A stretch of 64,000 nucleotides of DNA from Pseudomonas sp. ICMP22404 (GTDB lineage: Bacteria; Pseudomonadota; Gammaproteobacteria; Pseudomonadales; Pseudomonadaceae), in contig NZ_VCNG01000020.1 of assembly GCF_006227205.1 (NCBI RefSeq), forward strand, positions 1-64,000, given 5' to 3'. The notes beneath the pieces are model-generated. The model was not told the DNA's origin. It did no database searches and saw only the letters and a list, made by a program, of their open reading frames with translations. The translations under genes and the position numbers were made by a program. This document shows, piece by piece, positions 37,588-45,508 of the stretch (position 1 is the first letter of the stretch; every line of letters begins with the position of its first letter).

Positions 37588-38288
37588 GCCAGGGCCTCCT
37601 GCGGTGTGTCGTCACCGCCCAAGGCGATGAATTCGGCGTGGTCCACGGCGACAAAGCGTACCGTGTCGCCGGGCTGCATCAGGCTGTAGCCGTCACGCTC
37701 GCGATCGAACAGTTTGGCCGGGGTACGACCGATCAGGTTCCAGCCGCCGGGTGATACCAGCGGATACGCCGCGGTCTGGCGCTCGGCAATGCCGACGCTG
37801 CCCGCTGCCACCCGCTTGCGAGGCGTGTCGAGGCGCGGCGCGGCCAGCACTTCGTCCACCAGCCCCATGAAGGCAAAACCGGGCGCAAACCCCAGGGCAA
37901 ACACCTGGTATACGTGCTCGCTGTGACGACGGATCACCTGCTCCACCGTCAACCCGCTGCGACTCGACAACAGGCTCAGTTCAGGCCCGACGCTGAGGTC
38001 GTACCACACCGGCAGCACATGGTTCTGGCCGACCGAGCGGGCGTCAGGGGAAAGATTGTTCAACGCCTCGTTGACCAGATCCCGCGCCTGAGCCGGGTTC
38101 AACGCCAGCATGTCGTAATGCACCATCAGCGTGGTGTAGGACGGCACCAGGTCGATCAGGTCCCCGGCGAACACCTCGCGCAGACGCTCACTGGCAGCGA
38201 GCATCCACGGCATGTGGGTCTCGGCGATCTCATCGAACAGGCGCACCATCAGGCAGTCCACCGCGACCACTTCCACCCGTGGTCTCAT
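37584..38288 (-). CDS. pxpB: 5-oxoprolinase subunit B (KipI-like)
   Basis: 234 residues from the ATG at 38288, which overlaps the pxpA stop in an ATGA; a GTG nine bases earlier is the alternative. KipI/AHS1 fold: VPSYTTLMVHYD, ALGFAPGFAFMGLVDEVLAAPRLDTPRKRVAAGSVGIAERQTAAYPLVSPGGWNLIGRTP. Paired with PxpC it forms the phosphorylating part of 5-oxoprolinase. Coupled on both sides by 4-bp overlaps, implying fixed subunit ratios. Confidence 0.94.
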   Translation of the reverse strand: MRPRVEVVAVDCLMVRLFDEIAETHMPWMLAASERLREVFAGDLIDLVPSYTTLMVHYDMLALNPAQARDLVNEALNNLSPDARSVGQNHVLPVWYDLSVGPELSLLSSRSGLTVEQVIRRHSEHVYQVFALGFAPGFAFMGLVDEVLAAPRLDTPRKRVAAGSVGIAERQTAAYPLVSPGGWNLIGRTPAKLFDRERDGYSLMQPGDTVRFVAVDHAEFIALGGDDTPQEALA

Positions 38289-39037
38289 GATGCACACTGC
38301 CGGTCCAGTGCTTCGCAGATGCGTTGCACCGCCGCCACGGAGCTGGCGTTGTCACCGTGCACGCACAAGGTATTGGCATGCAGGACCAACGCGCTGCCAT
38401 CGCTTGCGGTCAGCGAGTCGCCACGGGCGATGGTCAGGGCCTGCCCGATGATGACCTCGGCATCGTGATGCACTGAGCCCGGCAACTGGCGCGAAACCAG
38501 GTGACCGGCGCTGTCGTAAGCACGGTCGGCGAAGGCTTCGAACCACAACGTCAGACCATATTCATCACCCAGGGCCTGGGCGGCGCTGTTGTCCCGGGTC
38601 GCCATCAGCATCAGCGGCAACTGCGGGTCGTAGGCCGCGACGGCCTGGATCACGGCACGCAGTTGCGCCGGGTTGGCCATCATGTCGTTGTACATCGCAC
38701 CATGGGGTTTGACGTAGCTGACCCGCCCGCCCTGGGCCCGGCAGATGCCGTCGAGGGCGCCGATCTGGTAATGCAGCAGGTCTTGCAGCTCCTGGGCGGT
38801 GTAAGCCATGGAGCGGCGGCCGAAACCCACCAGGTCCTGATAGGCCGGGTGTGCGCCGATTTGTACGCCATGGCTCAAGGCCAGGCTGACGGTCTTGCGC
38901 ATGATGCTCGGGTCACCGGCGTGAAAACCGCAGGCGATGTTGGCGCAATCGATGAAGGGCATCACCTCGGCGTCCAGACCCATGGTCCAGTTACCGAAGC
39001 TTTCGCCGATATCGCAGTTCAAAAGCAGGCGGTTCAC
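38285..39037 (-). CDS. pxpA: 5-oxoprolinase subunit A (LamB/YcsF family)
   Basis: 250 residues from a GTG at 39037 with AGGAG eight bases upstream; the longer frame has no ribosome site. LamB/YcsF signature: LLNCDIGESFGNWTMG, IACGFHAGDPSIM, GAHPAYQDLVGFGRR, YVKPHGAMYN. This is the hydrolysing subunit that opens the pyroglutamate ring. It comes 63 bp after the MFS gene and overlaps pxpB by 4 bp. Confidence 0.94.
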   Translation of the reverse strand: MNRLLLNCDIGESFGNWTMGLDAEVMPFIDCANIACGFHAGDPSIMRKTVSLALSHGVQIGAHPAYQDLVGFGRRSMAYTAQELQDLLHYQIGALDGICRAQGGRVSYVKPHGAMYNDMMANPAQLRAVIQAVAAYDPQLPLMLMATRDNSAAQALGDEYGLTLWFEAFADRAYDSAGHLVSRQLPGSVHHDAEVIIGQALTIARGDSLTASDGSALVLHANTLCVHGDNASSVAAVQRICEALDRQCAS

Positions 39038-39100
39038 AGTGAACGCTCCTGTAGGTTGTTTCTTTTCTGGCCGTGGGGCATGCACCCCACAGGTTATCAA

Positions 39101-40387
39101 TTACTCGGCATCCAACTGCTTGCCTTGGGTTTCCGGCAGGCTGAGGGCTGCCAGGATCACCACGCCGTAGGACACGGCTGCGAACGCGCCGATGCCGACA
39201 CTCAGGGGCACCTTCTGGCTCAGCAGACCGATCAGCAGCGGGAACAGCGCCGCCAGCGCCCGACCGATGTTGTAGCAGAAACCCTGGCCCGAACCGCGGA
39301 TACGGGTCGGAAACAGTTCGGTAAGGAACGAGCCCATGCCGCTGAACATTCCCGACGCGAAGAAGCCCAAGGGGAAGCCCAGCCAGAGCATCACGTTATT
39401 GCTCACCGGCATCTGGGTGTACAGCAGCACGATAACGAACGAACCGACGGCGAACAGGATAAAGTTCTTCTTGCGGCCCAGGATGTCGGTCAGATAGGCG
39501 CTGATGACGTAACCCACATAGGAACCGACGATCACCATCGCCAGGTAGCCACCGGTACTCAGCACACTCAAGCCACGTTCATTCTTCAGGAAGGTCGGCA
39601 ACCACGAGGTGATGGCGTAGTAGCCACCCAGCGCACCGGTGGTCAGCAACGAGGCGCGAATCGTGGTGAAGAGGATGCCGGGGGCAAAAATCTCATAGAA
39701 CTTCGCCGGATTGCTCGGTTCCTGACGGGCCTTGGTCTGGTTATAGATCTCCGGGTCCTTGACCAGTCGCCGGACGAAAATCACGAACACCGCCGGGACC
39801 AGGCCGAGCATAAACAGGGCGCGCCAGGCGTCTTCCGGTGCCAGCACCGAGAACAGCAGCGCATACAGAATCGCCGTCATGCCCCACCCCAGCGCCCAAC
39901 CCGCCTGCACCATGCCAACCGCCTTGCCGCGATCCTTGGCGCGGATCACTTCGCCCATCAGCACCGCGCCGGCGGTCCATTCGCCACCGAAGCCAAAGCC
40001 CATCAGGGTACGGGCGATCAGCAGTTGTTCATAACTCTGGGCCAGGCCACACAGGAAGGTGAAGAAGGCGAACCACAGCACTGTCAGTTGCAAGGTACGG
40101 ACCCGACCGATACGGTCCGAGAGGATACCGGCTATCCAGCCGCCAAGGGCCGAGGCAATCAGGGTGCTGGTGTGAATCAGCCCCGCCTGCCCGGTGGTGA
40201 TGCCCCACATCGCGATCAGGGTCGGTACCACGAAACTGAGCATCTGCGTGTCCATGCCGTCCAGGGCATAACCGATCTTGCAGCTCCAGAAGGTGCGGCG
40301 CTCCTGCTGATTGATGTTGCGATACCAGTCGAACGGGCCGGAACGGGCCTGGGTTTGGGGGACGCCGAGTGTGTCAGGGGCACTCAT
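39101..40387 (-). CDS. MFS permease, candidate 5-oxoproline importer
   Basis: 428 residues from the ATG at 40387 (GGAG seven bases upstream). Twelve predicted helices with the MFS loop motif GWIAGILSDRIGRVRTL (loop 2-3) and YVISAYLTDILGRKKN (loop 8-9); GFGFGGEWTAGAVLMGE is typical of the metabolite-proton symporter branch. As first gene of the pxp operon it most likely imports 5-oxoproline or a related organic acid; that is inference from context. An alternative is general carboxylate uptake. Confidence 0.85.
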   Translation of the reverse strand: MSAPDTLGVPQTQARSGPFDWYRNINQQERRTFWSCKIGYALDGMDTQMLSFVVPTLIAMWGITTGQAGLIHTSTLIASALGGWIAGILSDRIGRVRTLQLTVLWFAFFTFLCGLAQSYEQLLIARTLMGFGFGGEWTAGAVLMGEVIRAKDRGKAVGMVQAGWALGWGMTAILYALLFSVLAPEDAWRALFMLGLVPAVFVIFVRRLVKDPEIYNQTKARQEPSNPAKFYEIFAPGILFTTIRASLLTTGALGGYYAITSWLPTFLKNERGLSVLSTGGYLAMVIVGSYVGYVISAYLTDILGRKKNFILFAVGSFVIVLLYTQMPVSNNVMLWLGFPLGFFASGMFSGMGSFLTELFPTRIRGSGQGFCYNIGRALAALFPLLIGLLSQKVPLSVGIGAFAAVSYGVVILAALSLPETQGKQLDAE

Positions 40388-40558
40388 GGTGGTTCTCCAC
40401 GGTTTTATTGTTATAAGCCTCGACGACGGGAGCGTAGAGACCGGTTGCCCCGATTCTTGGGCCCACGGCGCGGCGCGTCCAACGAATAAAATTGCGGACG
40501 GGTCATAAGAAAAAGTTGATTGGGTGGGAAACGGTGGAGTGTCTGGTTGGAATGCTGT

Positions 40559-40686
40559 TGTGGCGAGGGGATTTATCCCCGCTGGGCTGCGCAGCAGCCC
40601 CCTTGGATCTGTCTGACACACCACTGGGGCTGATGTTTTTTTGGGGCTGCTTTGCAGCCCAGCGGGGATAAATCCCCTCGCCACAG
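40559..40686. repeat. Nested REP palindrome, class B, long form
   Basis: Outer arms TGTGGCGAGGGGATTTATCC and complement (40559-40580 / 40664-40686); next to them inner arms CGCTGGGCTGC..CAGCCC and complement. The two arms are near perfect for about 40 bp around a ~45-bp centre with a T-run. It fills the 320-bp gap between the MFS gene and the DUF2937 gene and could terminate the latter. Confidence 0.88.
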
Positions 40687-40707
40687 AAAAGCTCTATCTG
40701 GGTGGGG

Positions 40708-41250
40708 TCAAAGCCCGCGCAAATCCCGCTCTTCAATCGGTCGGCTCTGGCGCAGGCGCTTGCCGCCCAGCACTACCCAGTCGATCAGGCGGAACAGGCA
40801 CTCCAGGCCGAACGACAGCAGCATGGCACCGCTGATGCCCCAGATCATCGCTTCGGGGGTCAGCAGGATCTGGTAGCTGTAGCCATTCCAGGTTTCCTTG
40901 CGGATGTCCGGATCGGCGGCCAGCGCCACTTGCAGCAACCGGATATACCACGGGCCTTGCATCGCCTGGTATTGCTTGTCCAATGCCTGCTGACGCACCA
41001 GCAGGGTGTTCAGGCTGTCGGCATCGCTGCGAAAGATCGGGTCCTCGCTGGCGCGGTAATGAGCCACCAGGGCCTGCATGTCACCTTTGAAGAACTGGTT
41101 GGCGGTGCCCTGGAAGCCTTGCAGGCCGTTCTGGGCTTCGATCAGATGCGCCTCGACCCGCTTGGCGTAATCGCTGATGAAACCCGGCACCTGGACCCCC
41201 ACCAGCAGGCCCACTGCAAACAACACCAGCCGTAGATAACTGAGCAACAT
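40708..41250 (-). CDS. DUF2937 membrane protein
   Basis: 180 residues. N-terminal helix (YLRLVLFAVGLLVGVQVPGF), a ~100-residue helical extramembrane part with an Ala/Gln-rich coil, and a second helix near 140-160 (AMIWGISGAMLLSFGLECLF). This matches the DUF2937 family, uncharacterised inner-membrane proteins of Pseudomonas and relatives. It follows the amidotransferase gene by 12 bp on the same strand, so the two are probably cotranscribed. No function assigned. Confidence 0.78.
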   Translation of the reverse strand: MLLSYLRLVLFAVGLLVGVQVPGFISDYAKRVEAHLIEAQNGLQGFQGTANQFFKGDMQALVAHYRASEDPIFRSDADSLNTLLVRQQALDKQYQAMQGPWYIRLLQVALAADPDIRKETWNGYSYQILLTPEAMIWGISGAMLLSFGLECLFRLIDWVVLGGKRLRQSRPIEERDLRGL

Positions 41251-41262
41251 AACGTAACGTCC

Positions 41263-42039
41263 TTATTCGGTGCGGCCGTGGCTGACGCATTCGCCGCGTC
41301 GCCACAGGCTCCATTGGCCCGGTTCGTAGCGGGTCCAGGTTTCGTTTTCGGTCAAGGGTTCGGTGGCGATCACCGTGACCACGTCGTTGGGCGTGGTTTC
41401 GGCCTGGAAATCCACAATCACATCCACGTCCTTGAGCCGCGCCGGGCCAAACGGCGCGCGACGGGTGATCTGGGCCAGTTTGGTCGAGCAATAGCAGAAC
41501 AGCCAGTCGCCATCGCTGAGCAGGCAGTTGAACACACCCTTGCTGCGGTATTCGGAACAGGCCTGAATCAGCGAGGGCAGCAATTGCTCCACCTCCACCG
41601 GTTCCGGGAAAGCCTGGCGCACACGGTTGAGCAGGTCGCAGAACGCCGCTTCGCTGTCAGTATCGCCCACCGGGCGGTAGAAACTCACCTCCGGCTGGAA
41701 ACCGGCGAGCTGGCCGTTATGGGCAAAACACCAGTTGCGCCCCCACAACTCGCGCACGAACGGGTGGGTGTTGGACAGGCAGACCTTGCCGACATTGGCC
41801 TGGCGGATATGCCCGATCACCACTTCGCTCTTGATCGGATAGCGCTGCACCAGGTTCGCCACTTCCGATTCACTGCTGGCGGCCGGGTCCTGGAACAGGC
41901 GCAGGCCGCGGCCTTCATAAAACGCGATGCCCCAACCGTCCCGGTGCGGCCCGGTCTTGCCACCACGCTGCATCAGCCCGGTGAAGCTGAACACGATGTC
42001 GGTCGGCACATTGGCACTCATGCCCAGTAACTCACACAT
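41263..42039 (-). CDS. Class II glutamine amidotransferase, YafJ-like
   Basis: 258 residues. The mature protein begins with the catalytic Cys2 (MCELLGMSANVPTDI), as in Ntn-type glutaminases; GWGIAFYEGRG, HIRQANVG, NTHPF and FAHNGQLAGF are the glutamine-site motifs. It would release ammonia from glutamine, but it has no synthetase domain and YafJ has no known acceptor. Likely in one operon with the DUF2937 gene (12 bp) and the membrane protein gene upstream (32 bp). Confidence 0.9.
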   Translation of the reverse strand: MCELLGMSANVPTDIVFSFTGLMQRGGKTGPHRDGWGIAFYEGRGLRLFQDPAASSESEVANLVQRYPIKSEVVIGHIRQANVGKVCLSNTHPFVRELWGRNWCFAHNGQLAGFQPEVSFYRPVGDTDSEAAFCDLLNRVRQAFPEPVEVEQLLPSLIQACSEYRSKGVFNCLLSDGDWLFCYCSTKLAQITRRAPFGPARLKDVDVIVDFQAETTPNDVVTVIATEPLTENETWTRYEPGQWSLWRRGECVSHGRTE

Positions 42040-42071
42040 GCTCGGACTCTCGCTTGAAGGGGCAGGCCGGG

Positions 42072-42572
42072 TTACAGACGCGGCTCGATGCGCGAACGCT
42101 GGGGATTGCTCGGCACCGGCGGGCGACCGTAACGGTCATCGCCGGCCACGCCGAACGGCGGCTCGTCATCCTCCGCATCAGCTGCGGCGGCAGCGGCTTT
42201 CGCGGCGGCGGCCCTTTCCTTGCGGGCGTTGGAAGCACGCTCGATGGGGAAGCGGATCAACGCGAAGATCAGGTAGACGCCGAAGGCGATCATGCCGTAC
42301 ATGAGCAGGTCGGACGCTGCGCGCCAGACGTTGTTGCCCACCTTGAACAGAATGTCCAGGGCAACAATGGCCAGGGCCGGGGCAAACTTGTCCTTCACCG
42401 GGTCGACAATGGTGGGGCAGAACAGCAACACCGCCACCAGCAACCGCAGCGGCTCGCGCAACCAGCGCCACATCCAGCGAGTGAGGCGCATCCATACGAG
42501 CAGGCAGCCCAGTGCGGCGAAGGCGTAAAGGCCCCAGGCGATCAGATAGTCGTTCTCGGTCATGGTGTCCAT
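42072..42572 (-). CDS. Small multi-pass membrane protein with Ala-rich charged tail
   Basis: 166 residues. Three to four hydrophobic segments (about 10-30, 40-55, 65-80 and 90-110), then a cytoplasmic tail rich in Ala, Lys and Asp (ARKERAAAAKAAAAAADAEDDEPP). It is sometimes called an MFS protein in databases, but it is far too short for that. A second ATG nine bases inside (42563) could be the start; neither has a good ribosome site. The group II intron ends about 15 bp upstream, so its 5' leader has been replaced by intron sequence. Confidence 0.75.
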   Translation of the reverse strand: MDTMTENDYLIAWGLYAFAALGCLLVWMRLTRWMWRWLREPLRLLVAVLLFCPTIVDPVKDKFAPALAIVALDILFKVGNNVWRAASDLLMYGMIAFGVYLIFALIRFPIERASNARKERAAAAKAAAAAADAEDDEPPFGVAGDDRYGRPPVPSNPQRSRIEPRL

Positions 42573-42594
42573 GGCAAGGCAGGCAAGTCGGGTA

Positions 42595-42619
42595 GGAACA
42601 GACCATTACTGGCCTGTCC
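42595..42619 (-). ncRNA. Group II intron domain VI
   Basis: GGACAGGCC-AGTAAT-GGTCTGTTCC on the minus strand: a helix with the unpaired A expected for the branch point. It follows domain V by 8 nt and ends 8 bases before the ..GAC end. Confidence 0.8.
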
Positions 42620-42627
42620 CCCCCTAA

Positions 42628-42661
42628 GAACCGTACGTGCGCCTTTCAACGCATACGGCTC
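42628..42661 (-). ncRNA. Group II intron domain V (catalytic)
   Basis: Minus-strand GAGCCGTATGCG..CGCACGTACGGTTC, exactly 34 nt, with a GAAA-type loop, a 2-nt bulge and the GAGCCG/CGGTTC base stem. This is the most conserved part of group II introns. Confidence 0.93.
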
Positions 42662-42667
42662 AAGTCT

Positions 42668-44365
42668 TTAGAAAGCCCCTTGCGGAGCCGGCTTGTTCAC
42701 TGTCAATCCACGGCTATGGAGCTGCTGATGACATACTGGGTGCAATAGTACCCGGTTATCCAAGGTGTCTCCACCGCCCTGGGAGCGATGGATAATATGG
42801 TGGTCATGCCAACCACTGACCTTGGTGATCGGTTGTTTGCACAACGGGCAAAGACCACGTTGGCCTTGGAAGAGCCTGACGATTTGCTTCCGGTACTTCA
42901 GCTTCTTTAGCATCCGTTCCATCCGTAATTTTTCGCCCATTTCTTCCATGGAAGGATCGAAGGGATTGAACACCCCACTCACCTTCCTATGCCGCTCAAT
43001 CGGTGTACTCGCTAACAGATACATAGGAGCTAGCGTTTTTGTCCCATCCTTCTTCAACACCGAGGTGGCGAATATCCAATTTCTCCCTTCATAAGCCCGA
43101 AAATAATTTCTTCTGACCCAATCCAACGATTTGTTGGGATGTCGCCGTTTCGCCCAATGCCATAGGGCAGAGAAAATCGTACTGTCCATCCGGCTGTACG
43201 CCTTCTTGGCAACCACTGGCTGGTGATACTGCGCCCAGCCTCTGAGCAACGGATTTAGCAGTCGGATCAGATCCGCCTGTGTCGCCGTTTTGTGGGTGCT
43301 GATGACCTCCTTGACCTTGCTATAGAACGCTTTCACGTTTTTCTTGCTCGGCTTGATCAGGAGCTTCCCATCGTACTTGCGGAAATTCCATCCAAGAAAG
43401 TCAAAGCCTTGATCAATGTGGACGACATGGGTTTTTTCAGGCGACAGCTGCAGCCCTCTTACAGCGAGAAACCGCTCAACCCAAGGTTTAATCTCGTTTT
43501 CCAGCACCTCTTTCGAGCCTCCTGTAATCACAAAATCGTCCGCATAACGCACCACATTGATCTTCAGCTTTTTGGCCTTTGTCACGCCCAGATGTTGCTT
43601 GAGCTGTGCCTCCAGTCCGTCCAGCACCATGTTTGCCAAGGTGGGCGAAATAATCCCGCCCTGTGGTGTACCGGCTTCCGTTGCCTGTAGCTGGCCTTTA
43701 TGAATCACACCAGCTTTCAACCATTTCTGAAGCACCGCCTTGTCCATTGGAACGTTGGCAATGAGCCAGTCGTGGTTGATGTTGTCAAAGCAGCCCTTGA
43801 TGTCCGCTTCCAAAACCCATTGGGCCGAGACCTTTTTGGATAGGCACACGAACAGCTGTCCCATCGCATCCGCCGTGCAACGTTCGATCCTAAAGCCGTA
43901 ACTATTTGGATCACCGGTGGTTTCTGCGATAGGCGCCAGGGCAAGCAGATATAGCGCCTGCATTGCCCTGTCTGTCATGGTTGGGATGCCCAGAGGGCGT
44001 TCCTTTCCATTTGACTTCGGAATAAACACACGCCGTAAAGGCCGTGGCTTATATCCGTGCCGCTTCAACCCATTCGCCGCTTTCCATTTGGCATCGGGTG
44101 TATCCCAGAGCACGCGGTCGACTCCCGCCGTGCGCTTGCCCTGGTTTTCAGTAACTCGTCGTACGGCCAGGTACCTAGCCGAACGAGAGCGGGTCAACAT
44201 TCGTTGCAAGGCTTTCACTCTGCGCCAATTGTTTTCCCGACAAGCCTTCGCAATCCGCACCTGCATCACCCGGACATTCCGCTGAACGCGACACCAGTCG
44301 ATGTCGTGCCATTGCTGCGGAGCACCGGAAGGCGCAGGCACGGCCGTATGGCTGTGTACTAGCAT
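42668..44365 (-). CDS. ltrA: Group II intron reverse transcriptase/maturase with HNH endonuclease
   Basis: 565 residues starting at the ATG 44365 (AGAGGAAGG upstream). RT blocks include KPRPLRRVFIPKSNGKERPLGIPTM, ADIKGCFDNINHDWL, GTPQGGIISPTLANMVLDGLE and the catalytic VVRYADDFVITG. The maturase X/thumb follows (~330-440), then a C-terminal HNH nuclease with CPLC, HDHHIIHRSQGGGDTLDNRVLLHPVCHQQLHSRG. Start, length and motif order match the chloroplast-like group. It copies the intron RNA into DNA and helps splicing. No frameshift or stop is seen, so it looks active. Confidence 0.96.
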   Translation of the reverse strand: MLVHSHTAVPAPSGAPQQWHDIDWCRVQRNVRVMQVRIAKACRENNWRRVKALQRMLTRSRSARYLAVRRVTENQGKRTAGVDRVLWDTPDAKWKAANGLKRHGYKPRPLRRVFIPKSNGKERPLGIPTMTDRAMQALYLLALAPIAETTGDPNSYGFRIERCTADAMGQLFVCLSKKVSAQWVLEADIKGCFDNINHDWLIANVPMDKAVLQKWLKAGVIHKGQLQATEAGTPQGGIISPTLANMVLDGLEAQLKQHLGVTKAKKLKINVVRYADDFVITGGSKEVLENEIKPWVERFLAVRGLQLSPEKTHVVHIDQGFDFLGWNFRKYDGKLLIKPSKKNVKAFYSKVKEVISTHKTATQADLIRLLNPLLRGWAQYHQPVVAKKAYSRMDSTIFSALWHWAKRRHPNKSLDWVRRNYFRAYEGRNWIFATSVLKKDGTKTLAPMYLLASTPIERHRKVSGVFNPFDPSMEEMGEKLRMERMLKKLKYRKQIVRLFQGQRGLCPLCKQPITKVSGWHDHHIIHRSQGGGDTLDNRVLLHPVCHQQLHSRGLTVNKPAPQGAF

Positions 44366-45009
44366 GCTGCCTTCCTCTCAAATTGCCTGAGCTGAAGACG
44401 TACGCATCCCCTGACGGGAATGGACGCTCCCGTCAGAGCTGGATAAATGTGAAATCCAAACCTCGGATTTCTAAGATTGTTGAGACAGGTTCACTCAGAG
44501 TTCATGCGACGAAAGACCACGCAGAAGTCTGCCCGGTTTCCCGTGAGGTAATGTTCCAACCCCTATCCGGTCCATTACAGTCCGGCTTTCGCTTTCTCTG
44601 CGATCCCATACCCGCACAGCCAACAGTTCACCTTACGGATCCCCTGCCCTAAGGCAGCTGTACGGGCTTACCACGTTCCCCAACTGTCACACGATTGGTT
44701 TAGGGCCTACCTTTTCGCCGGTGACCTTGATGACGACGTACCCCCAGCCTCTACAGAGGTATCCGATCACTTTGCCTTTTGGCTCAAGCCTGGTAGCAGT
44801 TTCGGCTTGTTTATAATTACGACGTTTATCAGCAGTTCACATATGTTGCCCATGCCAACCAGCCTGGCGCCTCAACCCGGTACTGCTCCGAGCATCTCTG
44901 CATTGCCTCGCAGCAAGTGCAGACCCGTTTGGGGGCTACGTTGTTGGAAAAGCTTCACACCTCATCGTTGCCAATGACGCATGTTTTCCTAGGCTATCGT
45001 TGGTCGCAC

Positions 45010-45508
45010 AACGAGTCCGCTGCTAACTTGGAGTCAAGCTAGATGGACAATGACAGGCAGAGCTTTCGCTCGAGTCTTCAGATAGATGGGAGCAAGAACT
45101 GACATCGCAGCATGCCCTGAGAAGTGTTTCCTCCTGTTTCAAAAGGAGGAGAAAACCCCTGCGGGAATTTTCTCCCGCGCGGGTTGGGTCCTAAAAGGAC
45201 CGAGGATTTAGTGGGCACTCCAGAGCCAGGTGAACTGGTTCTGTGGTCGAACTTCCGAGCGCTGATCGACCTTGGGCTACCACCGCCGCAGCGGCAAGTC
45301 CTTGAAGGTAATGGACTTCTGGGCCGGTTTTGTTTCTCGAGACTGGGTACCCGAGCTTTTTGGTTTTCTTATGAAAACCCTTCAAGATGACCAATACACC
45401 TTGAAGCTGAAGACACGCTACGCGTGTCGCACAGAGGCGCTTATAGTAACGGCTTTTCGCCCGTCAGGCTGCCCAGACGTGCACCATGAATATGTTCGAG
45501 AGCCTTTC
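45010..45508. other. Structured, GC-poorer spacer upstream of the peptidase gene
   Basis: No convincing gene. By eye count GC is ~53% over 45061-45420, against >60% in the flanking peptidase gene. Hairpins: TCCTCC..GGAGGA (near 45130-45151), GGTCC-TAAAA-GGACC (near 45187), GGTTTTC-TTAT-GAAAACC (near 45362), CTTCAAG..CTTGAAG (near 45380-45406) and ACACGC-TAC-GCGTGT (45412-45426). A second minus-strand GTGCGAC begins at 45432. It may be intron-related or a long leader of the peptidase gene; see findings. Confidence 0.4.

Larger units (their letters stand above)
42587..45009 (-). mobile_element. Group II intron with multifunctional reverse transcriptase, chloroplast-like class
   Basis: On the minus strand the element begins GTGCGACC (45009), the conserved group II 5' end. 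About 640 bp of GC-poorer structured sequence follow, then the RT gene, a canonical 34-nt domain V (42628-42661), a domain VI hairpin with a bulged A, and a 3' end CTACCCGAC. The last base is 42587 if the intron ends ..GAC or about 42592 if it ends ..CTAC. Length ~2.4 kb is normal. It lies in the spacer between divergent genes (42572 and 45509), same strand as the 42572 gene. All parts needed for mobility look intact. Confidence 0.88.

Noticed and set aside
45191..45394. Short minus-strand frame (67 codons) in the spacer next to the intron
   Set aside because: No ribosome site and no recognisable protein; better explained by the hairpin-rich spacer.
45272..45508. N-terminal extension of the oligopeptidase by 79 codons
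   Set aside because: The extension has no similarity to S9 peptidases and is encoded by the GC-poorer spacer; the ATG at 45509 gives the normal N-terminus.
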